From positions 310,001-374,000 of the forward strand of contig JAFCMP010000526.1 of assembly GCA_017506865.1 (NCBI GenBank): a stretch of DNA of 64,000 nt, written 5' to 3'. Made by a program: the position numbers and the translations under genes. This DNA is from Tribonema minus (taxonomy: Eukaryota; Sar; Xanthophyceae; Tribonematales; Tribonemataceae). Shown piece after piece: positions 1 through 13,402 of this stretch (position 1 is its first letter; the number at the start of each line of letters is the position of its first letter). The notes under the pieces were generated by a model. It was not told the DNA's origin, searched no databases, and worked only from the letters and a program-made list of their open reading frames with translations.

Positions 1-21
1 AGTTGCTGCTGCAGAACATAG

Positions 22-2131
22 TCAAAGGAGAGGTCGTCAAGCGCTGCGCGCGCGGGCGAGAGCGGCGCCAGCGTCCAGAGCGGAAGCGCGCTGCGCCATG
101 TTGGCCCTGCCACGTCGCTGCCACAGCAGCAACCGGCGTGCACACCCATCGGCAACCCCTACGCAAAGGGACCAGCGCACGCGCAGCAGGCACCTGCTGC
201 TCAGGCTGGTGGCAGCAGCTCCTCCGGCAGCTCAACGAGGCCGGAACGCGGGGGCAGCAGTGCTACACGAGGGGGTCGGGGTCGCAGTGGAGGGCGCGGG
301 CGTGGCAATGGAGGACGTGTTCGCAGCGGCAGCAATGATGCAGACATCAGCAGTAGCAGAGCGACTAGCGGCAGCAGAACCGGAGGCGGCAGCAGCAGCG
401 GTGCCGGCGGCGGCAGTGCAGCCGGTACTAAGGACAGCGGCGCTGGCAACGGCCGCAGCAGTGATGCCAGCAGCCGCAGCGGCGGTGCTAGCAACAGCGG
501 CAGTGGCGCGCGAACTTCAAACGGCCGCGGTGGCCGTGGCAGCGGTCGCAGCAGCGACAGCGGTGGACGAGGCTGTGGTCGTGGCGGCCGCGGCGGCGGC
601 GGAGGGGGCCCCCGAGCGGCAGGTGCGGCGACAGCAGCGGCAGCGCCTGCAGGCACAGCAGGTGGGGCAGGTGGGCTTTTCACGTGGACCATCTCAACCC
701 CTGCAGTCGCAGCAGTGCTTGACAGCATCAGCCTCGATGAGCTGTGCAAGCTGCAGTTCGCGACAACTAGAAGCCTTGCTAGACCACGCAATCGCCGCTA
801 TGTAGGAGCTGCACTGGAGAACGCAGCAACACATCTGTTGGCACACAAAATGACGATGTTCGTCAATGCGGCGCGGGAGCCAGATTCCGCAGGGCGGGTG
901 CAGCGACTGCAAAGATCCACGATTCTACACCACCTCATGCCATCACTCATCACCTCCACCGATGGCGCACCTGGCATCACTCGCTCCGACAGAATCAAAA
1001 TGTTGGCACGCGGTGAGCTTGACCGGTTGGTGCCAGCGCTCCTCGCACACGCGCGTGCGCACCGGCGCTGGCGCGCGCGCCAGCAAACGGAGGCAGCGAT
1101 CAACGCCTACGTCCTACAGTGCATGGGCACACGGGGGCCCCGGGGGGCTGCAGCAGGCAGCGCGTTTTCTTCAGCCCAAAACGGTGGCGATACCTGATGA
1201 TGACTGCTTTGCCGCCATGCAGTCCAAACACCCCCCCGCTGCGCCAGGGGAACAATTCCATGAGCTATCTGGCATGGTTGATCAGCTTGTGGCGAAAGCA
1301 GCCGACATGCCAGCAGAACTCAGCCTGTTACAGGGGGAGGGAATTGAGCCAGATACGGTTGCCAAGCTCATCCAGCGAGCAAGCCCTTACAGTGGAGCAG
1401 GCCCATCGGGGCTGCGCTACAGCCACCTGCAGGATGCGCTACGCACAAGCTAGGGACGGCATGAGTTTGCTGCTGTCCTCACCCGGTGGCTTCAGGCCGT
1501 TATGCGGGAGGCTGCGCGGCTGCCGGATGCCTTCTGGCAGTTGCATGGCGCGGGGCGCCTGACGCCACTTGCAGAACAACAGGAAGATGGTACAGCTAAG
1601 CAGCGGCCCATCGTTTGCGGCGAGGTGCTGCAGCGACTATGCACTTCGGTGTACGTGGCAGACCGCAAAGACTTCCTGGCGGAGCTCCTTGAGCCAGACG
1701 GGCAGTATGGGGTAGCCGTCTCAGCAGGAGCGGAGAAAGCGGCCATGGCCGGCAAACTCGCGTATGAGCTTGGTCACTGGCAGTTCATGCTGGACCTCAA
1801 GAATGCCTTCAACATGGTGTTCGTCCTGGCGGCAGCGGAATGGGTAGCAGCACAGCTGCCGGACTTCCTCGACTACTTCATCGGCACATACGTTCGCACT
1901 TGGCCACGCCTGCTGTTCCAGCACGTCGACGGCTCCACGCGCATCATCATGTCTCAGCGCGGGTTTAAGCAGGGGGACCCCGCAGCACCGATGCTCTTCT
2001 GCGGCGCCATTGCTCAGTGCTTGAAAGGGTTCAATGAGGCGGCGGCCGCGCAGCGCGCGCGGAGGCGGATGGGCGCCTACATGGACGATGCCAACGTCCG
2101 AACAGGCGCTTGCACGCTGACTCAGGATGAC
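22..2131 (+). pseudogene. Broken non-LTR-type reverse transcriptase, truncated after YMDD
   Basis: A low-complexity Gly/Ser/Arg-rich segment in frame 1, opening after a TAG at 19-21, leads into a conserved-looking helical region (about 715-1110). The reading frame then shifts at the G/C homopolymers around 1120-1150 and continues in frame 2. Reverse transcriptase hallmarks follow: GPSGLRYSHL (about 1406-1435), RPIVCGEVL (about 1606-1632), motif A DLKNAFN (about 1795), motif B GFKQGDPAAPMLF (about 1960-1998) and the catalytic YMDD (about 2077-2088). An in-frame TAG at 1451-1453 interrupts it. After YMDD the thumb and connection region expected of an RT is absent, and unrelated sequence begins near 2105-2135. 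Frameshift, stop and truncation together indicate a dead copy. The order GPSGLR ... RPI ... A-B-C is that of non-LTR-like RTs found in many protist genomes. No endonuclease or RNase H domain is visible. Confidence 0.8.
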
Positions 2132-4671
<2,540 letters not shown>

Positions 4672-4767
4672 GGGTGCGGCCCTGCGCCAACCCTCGGCGT
4701 AGGGGCAGCACTTGGGGGTCCCAATGTCAATGGGGGCGGTAGTGACGCGCCGCCCCGGACCACAGTC

Positions 4768-4819
<52 letters not shown>

Positions 4820-6039
4820 TCATCGCTGCAGCTGCACCGCAGCAGCAGCCCGCTCTTTCTCTTCCTCCGCATGCAGGCAGCGAGCTTGCTCCACCCTTCG
4901 TACCGGCGCCGCCCCCGGCGCCGGCGCAGCACCTGCGGCTTCGCCGTGGCGCGCGAGACAAAGACCCCAAGGCGGCGGGCTTCCCGCCGGCGACCCCCTA
5001 CTCTGCAGCGGCTTTAATGCTGCGCGAGCCGGCCGCGCCCGCGCGCGGCATGACGGCGCAGCGCGTCAACTTCAAGTTCGCGCATAGCGCCGGCGCGGGG
5101 GGCACGCCAAACCAAGGGGGGGTGGGGGCTGGCTCAACAGCTTTGCCAGCAGCGGATGCGATGGCGCAAGAGGCGCATCCTTTTTCGGCGCTCGAAGCGC
5201 CCACTACTTCGCCTGCTTCTGCAGCGGCAACAACGCCTTTGGTGGCGTCAGCCGCAGCGGACGCAGCGCACGCGCCGGCGACGGCGTCCCCACCTAGTGC
5301 GCCTCCGGCTACGGCCGCGGCGGCGCCTGCAACTTCAAGCGCTCCCACTTCAAGCGCTCCAACTCCAACTACATCAGCGGCGACTTCTGCGCACAGCGCG
5401 CGCATCATGGACTGTTCTATGGCGGCGCCGGCGCTCGCGTCATCCTCTGCGCGTAGCGTGCGCGCCGCAGCCTGCGCTGCGGCGACGCATCTTCGGCGCA
5501 CTGCTCGCGCGTCGCGACGCCCGTCGCGGCACCGCCTATGTCGGCACCTTCAACTGTGCGCAGCGTGCACGCCTCGGCCCGTGGCCTGGCGGCACCCGCG
5601 CTGGCAACCTCCCACGCGCGCAACGCATGCTTAGCGGCCCGCGCCGTAGCAGCGTTTGTGCTGGGGTCTCCTGCGACGTGCACCGCGTGCTCGTAACGTG
5701 CGGCATCGACTTTGCAATGCGCGCACCTTCAGCGTCTTCAATAGCGCCCATCATCAACAGCGAAAGCGCCCCCAGCGGCGTTGACGCATCCGGCTTTGAG
5801 CGCCGACGTATGCAACTGCCATACAGCCGCGGCGGCAGCGGCTGGGCTCTGGTAGCCTATGCAGCCCATCGTTCAACATCTTCTTCACCTGCTTTGGCAC
5901 CTACTGGCTATCCGCTTTCCAACGCGGGGCCCACCACCTTCCACACATCCACAACTTTCGGCGCAAGGACCGCGCTCTGATCAAGCGCAACTCTGGCGGC
6001 GTATTGGCGTGCAGCAGCTGGAGACTCCAGGACTGTTAA
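4672..6039 (+). pseudogene. Decayed coding tail downstream of the gag-like ORF
   Basis: Immediately after the TAG at 4669 the same frame stays open to a stop at 5632-5634. It encodes a Gly/Pro stretch, 15 Gln (CAG codons, 4774-4818) and a long Ala/Pro/Ser region. Protein-like stretches then appear in other frames: a Cys/Asn/Phe/His-rich one around 5155-5455 with in-frame stops, one at about 5491-5640, and a final one in frame 1 at about 5840-6039 ending in TAA. GC-rich third positions and aromatic or Cys residues hop between frames, which suggests an old coding region broken by several indels. Whether it was once fused to the upstream ORF through the TAG is unknown. Confidence 0.35.
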
Positions 6040-6532
6040 GTGGTCTGGGCTCACGTAAGGGCACAGCGGGGTCGTAGTACGGCGTCATGGCAGCGAAGAG
6101 GCGCTGGACACAGTGGCGTGGGGCTCATGCCAGTTGCTCTAGTTGTAGCTGCATACATGTGGGCAGCAGCATATAGATGTAGCCTTGTAAGGGTTAGTGC
6201 AAAGTCGTGCGTAGCGCATATTAGCATGCTGTTTGGTGCCTTGCATCATCAGTGGGAGGCAGCTTTGCTATAGCGTTATGTGCAAGCGGTCATTGTTGCA
6301 GTGTACTTGCAGCAGGGAAGTCATGGTTGCTTCCCCATTATCGGGCTATGCATAGCCCTAGGGGGGGTGACTGTGGTGATTCTGTAGTATCACCAAGTGT
6401 TTGCACACAGTGTTGGCTGAGGAGAAGCCCCAACAGGTCCATACCCCCACCCTGTCAGGTGTAACTGCCAACTGCAAGTCTTGCGACCTGTGCTTTTATA
6501 GCAGGGAAGCAAGCCTCCTAACACACACACAC
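5981..6532. other. Gene-less stretch
   Basis: After the last plausible frame ends at 6039 I see no gene, only short open frames without protein character. A direct copy of a long terminal repeat that would close the upstream retroelement was looked for and not found. Confidence 0.5.
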
Positions 6533-7088
6533 TGTGGTGCTCCTGGCTTTACCACTGAGCTAAAAAGCTTGTGCACACTTAGCAGGGTAGCCGTCCCCTT
6601 CTGGGGTGCCAGGATACCACATTCCCCCGTACCGGAACCAACTGTGGTGCTCCTGGCTTTACCACTGAGCTAAAAAGCTTGTGCACACTTAGCAGGGTAG
6701 CCGTCCCCTTCTGGGGTGCCAGGAGCAACCACAGTTGGTTCCGCTACAAACGGCCGGGTTCGAATCCTGTTGGAGGCAGGTTCTTTCCTTGCGCCCAGAC
6801 GGCCACCCATTAGACACGTGTCAATCATTCCCCGTGAGAACCCCACACCCGTTCGGCAAAACCGTTCACCTCCAGTAGCCACCCGATCAGTCACTCCGAG
6901 GCGCGTTGCACAAAGCGTTGGCAGCAAGCCGTAATAGTCGCGATGTGTAGCCCCTATCGGTGGCTTGAGGGACCAAGCCTAGGTAATGGGGGGGGGAATG
7001 TGGTATCCTGGCACCCCAGAAGGGGACGGCTACCCTGCTAAGTGTGCACAAGCTTTTTAGCTCAGTGGTAAAGCCAGGAGCACCACAG
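6533..7088. mobile_element. Inverted-repeat element with tRNA promoter boxes
   Basis: A ~97 bp segment at 6536-6632 recurs as a second direct copy at 6645-6721, and as an inverted copy at about 6992-7088, where it reads TAGCTCAGTGGTAAAGC, a good tRNA A box. A perfect tRNA B box, GGTTCGAATCC, lies at 6757-6767 with a partly pairing T-arm-like stem. The boxes are not in a functional A-then-B order, so this is not an intact tRNA gene. The layout (~97 bp terminal inverted repeats around ~360 bp, one repeat doubled) suits a non-autonomous element or SINE whose ends came from a tRNA. It lies just upstream of the nucleotidase gene. Confidence 0.7.
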
Positions 7089-7329
7089 TTTACCTTTCAT
7101 AAACACCTCCAACAAACATAGCGTTCATACCCCCATGCACGCGCCCACTGCAGCATCTCGTGCTCCCTTCGTGCGGCCATGGCCTCGCCTACGAGCACAT
7201 TGCGGTACGCGTCGCCACCCCGGCTCACGCCGTCTGCAGGCACATTTTTAATTACACGCTGGACTTCTTCCAGTGGCGTGTCACTTCCTGTTGCCGAACT
7301 TTGCAGCAGACGCAGGCAACAAGTGCACT

Positions 7330-10300
7330 ATGGTCGCAGTGGCAGACGGCGAAGCCGTTCAGTCTGGCGGAGAGGCCTGTGGGAGCCCTGACCTTATCCG
7401 GATGGGGTCACTGACAGAAGTCGTAGCTTTCCCCGCTGGTGTCGGCGAGGAGGTGCCATCCTGGCTGCTTGCTGCGCTTCCCAAGAGCGCAGCAGTCGAA
7501 ACTGCTGACCGAGCATTTGTCATCGTGCGAGATCCTTTGGAATTGAAAGGGAAGAGAGCGGCTTTCATACGCGGCGGTGCTGCGTCGGCGCAGGTCATCA
7601 GTGACTTTGACCACACCATCACAGCGTGAGTATACGTCGTGTTATTTTATGTGCTGGATGATACTTGCACCACCAACAGTAGCAGCAGCACTGTCATCCC
7701 AATGATGCTGTTGCGACGACCGCAAGCGTGAAGCTGTGAAGTTTCATCAATGCTGAACCTTCATGCTGAGCACTTCTTGCTCTGTGTTGACACGGCGAAT
7801 CATTCACTCTCATGCCTACACAGTTTCATGGTGAATGGGCGGCGGGGCAGCAGCTGTCATGGGTGCTTGGAGTACTGCGGCTTGCTGACTGAAGAGTATC
7901 ATCGAACGGTACAGGTAAGCACAAGGGGCTGCCCTGGACTTACCTGGCGCGACAGAATGCACTTGCGTGTTGCTGGCGACTGCGCATCAGCCAGCTTTGC
8001 TGGTTGACAGCATGCACTGGGGTGTTGCTGGCGACTGCACGTCAGTGGGCGCTGTTGCTTGTCAGTCCAGTCGAGAATGCATCAATCCAGTACAACGCCT
8101 TGCACTTTCGCCTGTACTTGAATCTATACTAGCACTCTTTAGTTCCTCTTCGCCGAATGTTGTCATCACTCCAGTGTCAGGCGCTCAGGGTTGCCTCGCT
8201 GATGTTGACTAGGTCATCTGGACAGCAGTTGCACAAGCCGCCAGCAGTTTCGTTTCATGTTGCATAAGGCGTGGCAACCCTGAGGTCCCATCGAAAAATT
8301 GCCGTTGCGCAGCTTTTGTACCCAATGTCAACCAGCAACTCACACATATAAGAACTGTAAAATCTATGATGAGAGCACGTGCAAGTGTACGACCACCTTG
8401 GAGACTGAAAATTGTGCTGTGACCCTTGTTGACAAGATGACAGCAGACTCGATTGGGCTAGAGGCCTCCGTATTGCGCACACTTCGAGCGTAAAGTATGA
8501 AGCACATTGAAAAGTTGGTACCTGCGCAGCATTAGGCATTTGATACCGGGCAATAAGACTCACCTGAACGCCTTTTCCTGACAGAGCTAGCGCGCAAGAA
8601 CGTGCGCTGAAACTGCCAACATGCTCAAAACTGCGGAATAGGCTTCCACTTTATGAAGTTTAACGGCTCCGTGTTAACCAGCATCACGCGGCTGCCACTG
8701 CTCCGTGTCATTGACATCTCACTTCAGGCGCTCAAGCAGAAGTACTACCCCCTGGAGCTGGACACGTCGCTGACGCAGGAGCAGCGCGTGGCGTTCATGG
8801 AGGAGTGGGTGGAGCAAGCGCACGACGCGCTGAGTCAGGCGGGGCTCACCAAGGCCACTATAGAGCAGGTGTGAGAGAAAACACAAATGTCATAAAGAAG
8901 GGGGGATGGACCCCCGGTGCAGCACACTGTTCAGGCCTAACTTCAGGTTTGGTACAAGTGCATCGAGCACAGGGGGTCTCGACACCGGGGAGTAGCACAT
9001 TGTTCAAGGCTGAATCCAGGTTCCTACAATCCCTCGGCGGCCATATACTGTGTGTAGCTGTTTCCCCTTGCTACTGGAGTGGCGGCTGGAGCGGGCACAC
9101 AACACGTCGTCAACAGGGCTGTCGCCAAGACCCGAACGAGTAGACGGGAGCGCTGTTGCCTGCAAATTATGGGGTATGTTGATCTGATACGCTGTCCGCA
9201 TCGATGCAGCTGGTGCGTGCCGGGTCGAGTCAGGCGCTGAGTCAGGCTCAATCATGCCCCTGCAGTGCAGGGGGTCGGGCGAGACAAATGTCACCGCCTC
9301 TGCGAACGCTGCGCGCTGTCAACGGGCACTACGTGTATGCGGCACACCGCAGATGTTCAACCGCAATATGTTTGTAATAGATGTGCCGTTGGAGACAGTG
9401 CTCAGGCAGCACGCCTCCGCGCTGCTCAACGACTGATCAATCTGCATCACGAAACTGCAGCAATTCCCTACCATGTGTTAAGCGCCAGGCAGTACTGCGA
9501 TAGTATGCGCATGTCAACTACTGGTTCTCTTGTGGCTGCGTGCAAAGGAGCCGTACGCTACACAACCCAACTACGACTACCCCCTGTGCACTTTCTCAAC
9601 GAGTACAGGCACTTCAAGTGCAGATTCCTTCGAGTCTCCATAAACTTCAAGTTCATGTTTCGTATGCCGGACGGAGGGTATGCGACATGATGCTCGCGAA
9701 AGTCAGTTTACATCAGGTGCATACCATTAGTTAGGACAGCGTGCCGGACGGAGGGTATGCGACATGATGCTCGCGAAAGTCAGTTTACATCAGGTGCATA
9801 CCATTAGTTAGGACAGCGGGCACCCTAATCAAGAGAACAATAGATGCTTCGTGAGCCGAAGCAGGCATGTAGTCATAGGTGAATGGAATAGTGAACACCC
9901 TAATCAAGATATCATAAATGCGCCATGAGTCGAAGCATGCATGTAGTCATAGGTTTATGGCACAGCACCTCCCCCTCTGTACATACTGGTTACACAAAAC
10001 CAGCGCCGAGGACGGATGCCAGCCACTGCATCTCTTGTCGCTGGGCAGACAGGCAACACAAACTAAACTTCAATTGCCCTCTGTGTACGCCCTAACAAAG
10101 TACCAGCGCCGTTGATGCCCACCAGCGCTCAATCTCTTCGCCGCCGCATACGTTACAACAGTTGAAGTTTCAAACCTCAATCATCATCTGTGTCTCCAAA
10201 GAAACCTGATTGCCTCGACGCTGCGTGCGCAGGCCGTGCGCGAGGCGAGCACCGCGCAGCGCGGCGCTCCATGCTGTGCGCGCAGCATATCATAATAAAC

Positions 10301-11901
10301 TTGAAGTTGCAAACTCTACGCCCTAGCCGCCGCACGCGCGCAGGCGGTGCGCGAGGCAAATATCGCGCTGCGCGGCGCGTGCGGAGCTCTTTGCGGAGCT
10401 CGGCGCGCGCGGGGCACACAAAACATATACGAAAAAACATGAAGTTTCAAACTTCACTCCCCCTCTCCGCCGCACACGCGCGCAGGCGGTGCGCGAGGCG
10501 AACATCGCGCTGCGCGGCGCGCACGCGGAGCTCTTCACGGAGCTCGACGCGCGCGCGATTCCGCTGCTCGTATTCAGCGCGGGCCTTGCCGACGTGCTCG
10601 AAGAAGTCATCAGGCAGCACGCCTCCGCGCCGCTGCCGGCCGGCGCGCACGTCATCTCGAACCGCATGTCGTTCGAGCCCGCCAACGGCGGGTTCATAGG
10701 GTTCACGGGGCAGCTGTTCCACGTCTTCAACAAGCGCGCTGGGGCCGTGCTGGACGAGCCGTACTTCATGTCCGAGGAGGTGAAGTTGCGGCGCAACGTG
10801 CTGCTGCTGGGGGACAGCTTGGGCGACCTGCAGATGGCTTCGGTGAGGCGCTGACTTTGAGTGTAACCGCTTTGTAACCGCTGACTGTGCTGCAGCTTAG
10901 GGTGGTGGTTCAGGTGAAGTTAGCAGCAGCAGACCGCCACGCAGACTCTCGACTCGCAAGCCCCGCCGCGACAGGAGTCGGTTCGCATCATCAATGATGT
11001 GCAGAGTCACCGAGGACACATTGAAGTGGTTTACTGTGAAGTTTGATTGACAGGGTGCACTTTTTTTAGTGAGTTGGTGGTGTTTATGGAAGCCAGTCGT
11101 CCAGCGCTCCGTGGGGCATTGTCATTGATGTCAAGTGGCTCACTGTTGCCCTGATCGCCCATCGCTGTGCCTCCTGGGACGCGGGGGGGTGCATGTTCTT
11201 TCGTGATAGTCGGCAATTTTCGCCATACGCTTGGATGCACAGTTCCCCGCTGAGCAATGCCTTGCGCCATGCTGCCCGCATCTTGCGCAGCGAAGCGCCC
11301 TATCTACACGCATATGGGGCCCGTGCCTCACTACAACACACAGGCACGCTTGTGTAACTGCTTGTAACACAGCAGCTGAGCATCCGCCTGTCATGCATGT
11401 GCCCCCTAGTCAGCCATGCGCCACATTTCAGCACCAGACAGTGCTCAGCATACGCGGCCTGCAAAGCTGGCGCGCCTCGTGCTGGGCAGCACTGCTCAGC
11501 GTTTGGAAGCGGACGACGCGTCGTTCGCGGGCTTCATCTCACCAGCGTAGGCGGGCATTGGTGGCTTACCATCTGCACCCCAACTTCAACTTGTCTCTGT
11601 GCGCACACGCCCATTTTATTCGCCCCCGCAAGGGGGGCCCATGCCGCGCCTGCCCTCCCCTTATGATACCTGGCAGCGCTCAGCAACCTACACAGCCCGC
11701 AATTCGCTCTCAACACATGCATGTGCGCCGCGCTGCCCCTGCAAACAGGGCCTGGAGGCGGATGAGGTTCTGTCCGTTGGCTTCCTCAATGACCAGGCGG
11801 AGGAGCGCATCGGCAGCTACCTGGCCGGCTACGACGTCGTCATCATAGGGCCCGACGCGGGCCTGCAGTACGCGCTGGACCTCGTGCGGGAGCTCAAATG
11901 A
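7330..11901 (+). CDS. NT5C3: Cytosolic 5'-nucleotidase III (UMPH-1 family), five exons
   Basis: This is a HAD-superfamily enzyme that dephosphorylates nucleoside 5'-monophosphates, in known members preferentially pyrimidine ones. Exons by splice consensus and phase: 7330-7625, 7824-7914, 8728-8868, 10486-10842 and 11749-11901 (345 residues). HAD motif I DFDHTIT (D92 nucleophile, D94) ends exon 1. Exon 2 carries the NGRRGSSCH loop, exon 3 KYYPLELD...MEEWVEQAH, and exon 4 PLLVFSAGLADVLEE, the ISN motif, FHVFNK and motif IV LLGDSLGDL. Exon 5 gives VGFLND and the C-terminus. The order and spacing match the family along its whole length, with ~90 extra N-terminal residues. The start is the first in-frame ATG; an upstream 5' exon cannot be excluded. 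All introns are GT-AG. It looks intact. The introns are packed with tandem duplications, described separately. Confidence 0.93.
7952..8060 (+). repeat. Two-copy tandem repeat in NT5C3 intron 2
   Basis: Two copies of a ~55 bp unit (starting near 7952 and 8007) share TGTTGCTGGCGACTGC with a few differences elsewhere. The repeat lies inside the 813 bp second intron. Confidence 0.8.
8907..9045 (+). repeat. Two-copy degenerate tandem repeat in NT5C3 intron 3
   Basis: Units of ~74 bp (core AGCACACTGTTCA near 8920 and AGCACATTGTTCA near 8994, each followed by a CAGGTT) lie just behind the exon 3 donor at 8869. Confidence 0.7.
9411..9432 (+). repeat. Stray fragment of NT5C3 exon 4 inside intron 3
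   Basis: Twenty-one consecutive bases around 9412-9432 (TCAGGCAGCACG... to ...GCGC) are identical to exon 4 bases around 10608-10628, where they encode part of the IRQHASA segment. The surrounding sequence does not match, so it is a short dispersed copy, not an alternative exon. Confidence 0.65.
9665..9818 (+). repeat. Perfect 77 bp tandem duplication in intron 3
   Basis: The unit at 9665-9741 is repeated at 9742-9818 with no difference I can see. It begins TGCCGGACGGAGGG and ends GTTAGGACAGCG. Such identity implies a recent event. Confidence 0.92.
9821..9960 (+). repeat. Degenerate ~75 bp tandem duplication in intron 3
   Basis: Two copies start with CACCCTAATCAAGA (9821 and 9896) and both contain a CATGTAGTCATAGGT near their end. 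They directly abut the perfect 77 bp duplication. Confidence 0.8.
10161..10530 (+). repeat. Three-copy tandem array of the intron 3/exon 4 boundary
   Basis: Units of about 138 bp start with a GAAGTTTCAAAC-like word at about 10165, 10303 and 10441. Each contains a pyrimidine/CG-rich stretch, an acceptor ending GCGCAG, and the exon 4 start GCGGTGCGCGAGGC (10233, 10344 and 10486). Only the third unit leads into the real exon. The second ghost loses the frame by a 2 bp deletion about 34 bp into the copy, and the first runs into TAA after ~20 codons. All three acceptors keep the AG, so the two upstream ones are potential decoy 3' splice sites. Confidence 0.85.
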
Positions 11902-13402
11902 GCGCTGCTGCCGCGCGCGTTCCCCTTCACCCCCCACACACCCCACAACCCCCGAGCGGTGCTGCGGAGGGGTATGCCCTGGCTCCGGTAGTTGAAGTAC
12001 GCAGCACAGATGCACGATTTCGAGATCCCTGCCTCGGGGGCGGCGTTGGGGTCAGCGTCTGGCCATTTGGCGCTTCATGAGGGTCGGGTTTTGACCAGGC
12101 TTCTCTTGTGGCCGGGAGTCAGCTCGCTCGCCAATGCCAAATAGGGGTCAGGCCTGGGCGCAACGCCCGCTGTATCATCATCAGTAGCCCTTGTGGCAGC
12201 GCGTAGAGCGGCCTACGGATGTTTCCGCAGTTTCAACGCTCAGCCACCACTAGTTTTGAACCCCACTTCGAGACACGGACGCAGTATCGGTGTGTATTGG
12301 GGGGGGGGGAGGGGGGGGGGGGGACAGGGCACGCGCGTGGCGCCTGCGAGTCCGTGCGCATCCCTTCTGGTTGGGAGATGAACGCAGGCGGTCGTGCCCG
12401 GTCGCAGTCAATTTTGTCTGTACAGTGTGCCCGGTATGCCCAAATTTGCCCCTGAGGTGACGGCGTCGATCAGCACAAGTCAAGTGCGACACAGCCGGCG
12501 TCGCTCTGGCTCTCAAGAGCAGCGGGAAACCCGGTAGCAGCACAGCGCAGCTGCTGCGCAGTTGCGCATGCGGTCGTCGCGTTCGCATTTGATTGTATGT
12601 AGCAATTCTTGGGGAGGGGTGTACACACAGAGTCCACAGTTTGGAGTGGTAGCATGGCAGCTGTGCTGTGAATGGACTCTCCAACCGGGAGCGCCTGTGA
12701 CCTCAGAAGAGCCCTGGACATGTATAGCAGATGAGCACTTGACCAGCACGCAGTACACAAATTTATATTCCTAGTACCATGATATTTGTTTTGCGCCTCA
12801 ATGATGCATGTATTTTTTGTCCAGGCTAGACCATGACATTTGTCTTTGCGCCTGATGATTGTACTGTATATACATAGTATATTTCGTCCAAGAAGCTGTG
12901 CGGCCGAGTATCTGACTTGGAGCCATATGTTGTGTGCTGGTTCAAGGACACTATGTTCAAGACATCGCTCTGGAACATGGACCACTGGAGATGAGACAAG
13001 GGGGAGGCGCTGTGTGGTTTGGAATGACTGCACAGCACTTTCTTGCTAGCCTTGTTCCACCTATTCACACACTACCCATCAGTATATATGCACCACCTTC
13101 AGATGACAACAAGACGGGGAGCTCTCAAGCCCCAACAGTAGGGTTCGGGTGCATTTGCACCGGAAACGGTTTACGGAAACATCCGCCGGAGTGTTCCTTC
13201 GCTGAGTTGTAGTTGCAGCCCGTGCTGGTGCAGCGGCTGGTGTGCAAAAACAAAAAGCAGCAAACGCAAAACTCCACTAGCACCAGTCGATTCACTTCAC
13301 TCTACTACCGCAAGCACAAGCACAAGCAAGCAAGCTACCGAGCAAGACTCTTGATACACGGCACAAGACACTCAGTACCGACACAGCAAGACACACACAG
13401 AC
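11902..13402. other. Intergenic, no gene seen
   Basis: Between the nucleotidase stop and paralogue A I find no credible coding sequence. It holds a G-rich run at 12299-12323 broken by a single A. The last ~250 bp are alignable with the region upstream of paralogue B (hairpin-like GCTGGTGCAGCGG plus an A/C-rich leader), so they are probably promoter and 5' UTR of A. Confidence 0.6.

Noticed and set aside
7050..7088. Functional tRNA gene at the A-box sequence
   Set aside because: No T arm or B box follows within tRNA distance, and no acceptor-stem pairing is visible. The segment belongs to a repeated inverted element.
9661..9960. CRISPR-like array
   Set aside because: Only two copies per unit, no constant repeat with variable spacers, and the host is a eukaryotic intron.
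10233..10292. An additional or alternative NT5C3 exon
   Set aside because: It matches the first bases of exon 4 but hits a stop and lacks the rest of the exon; treated as a decayed tandem copy.
12470..13033. 187-codon minus-strand open frame
   Set aside because: AT-richer intergenic DNA, no protein-like pattern or splice structure, and overlapping frames on both strands.
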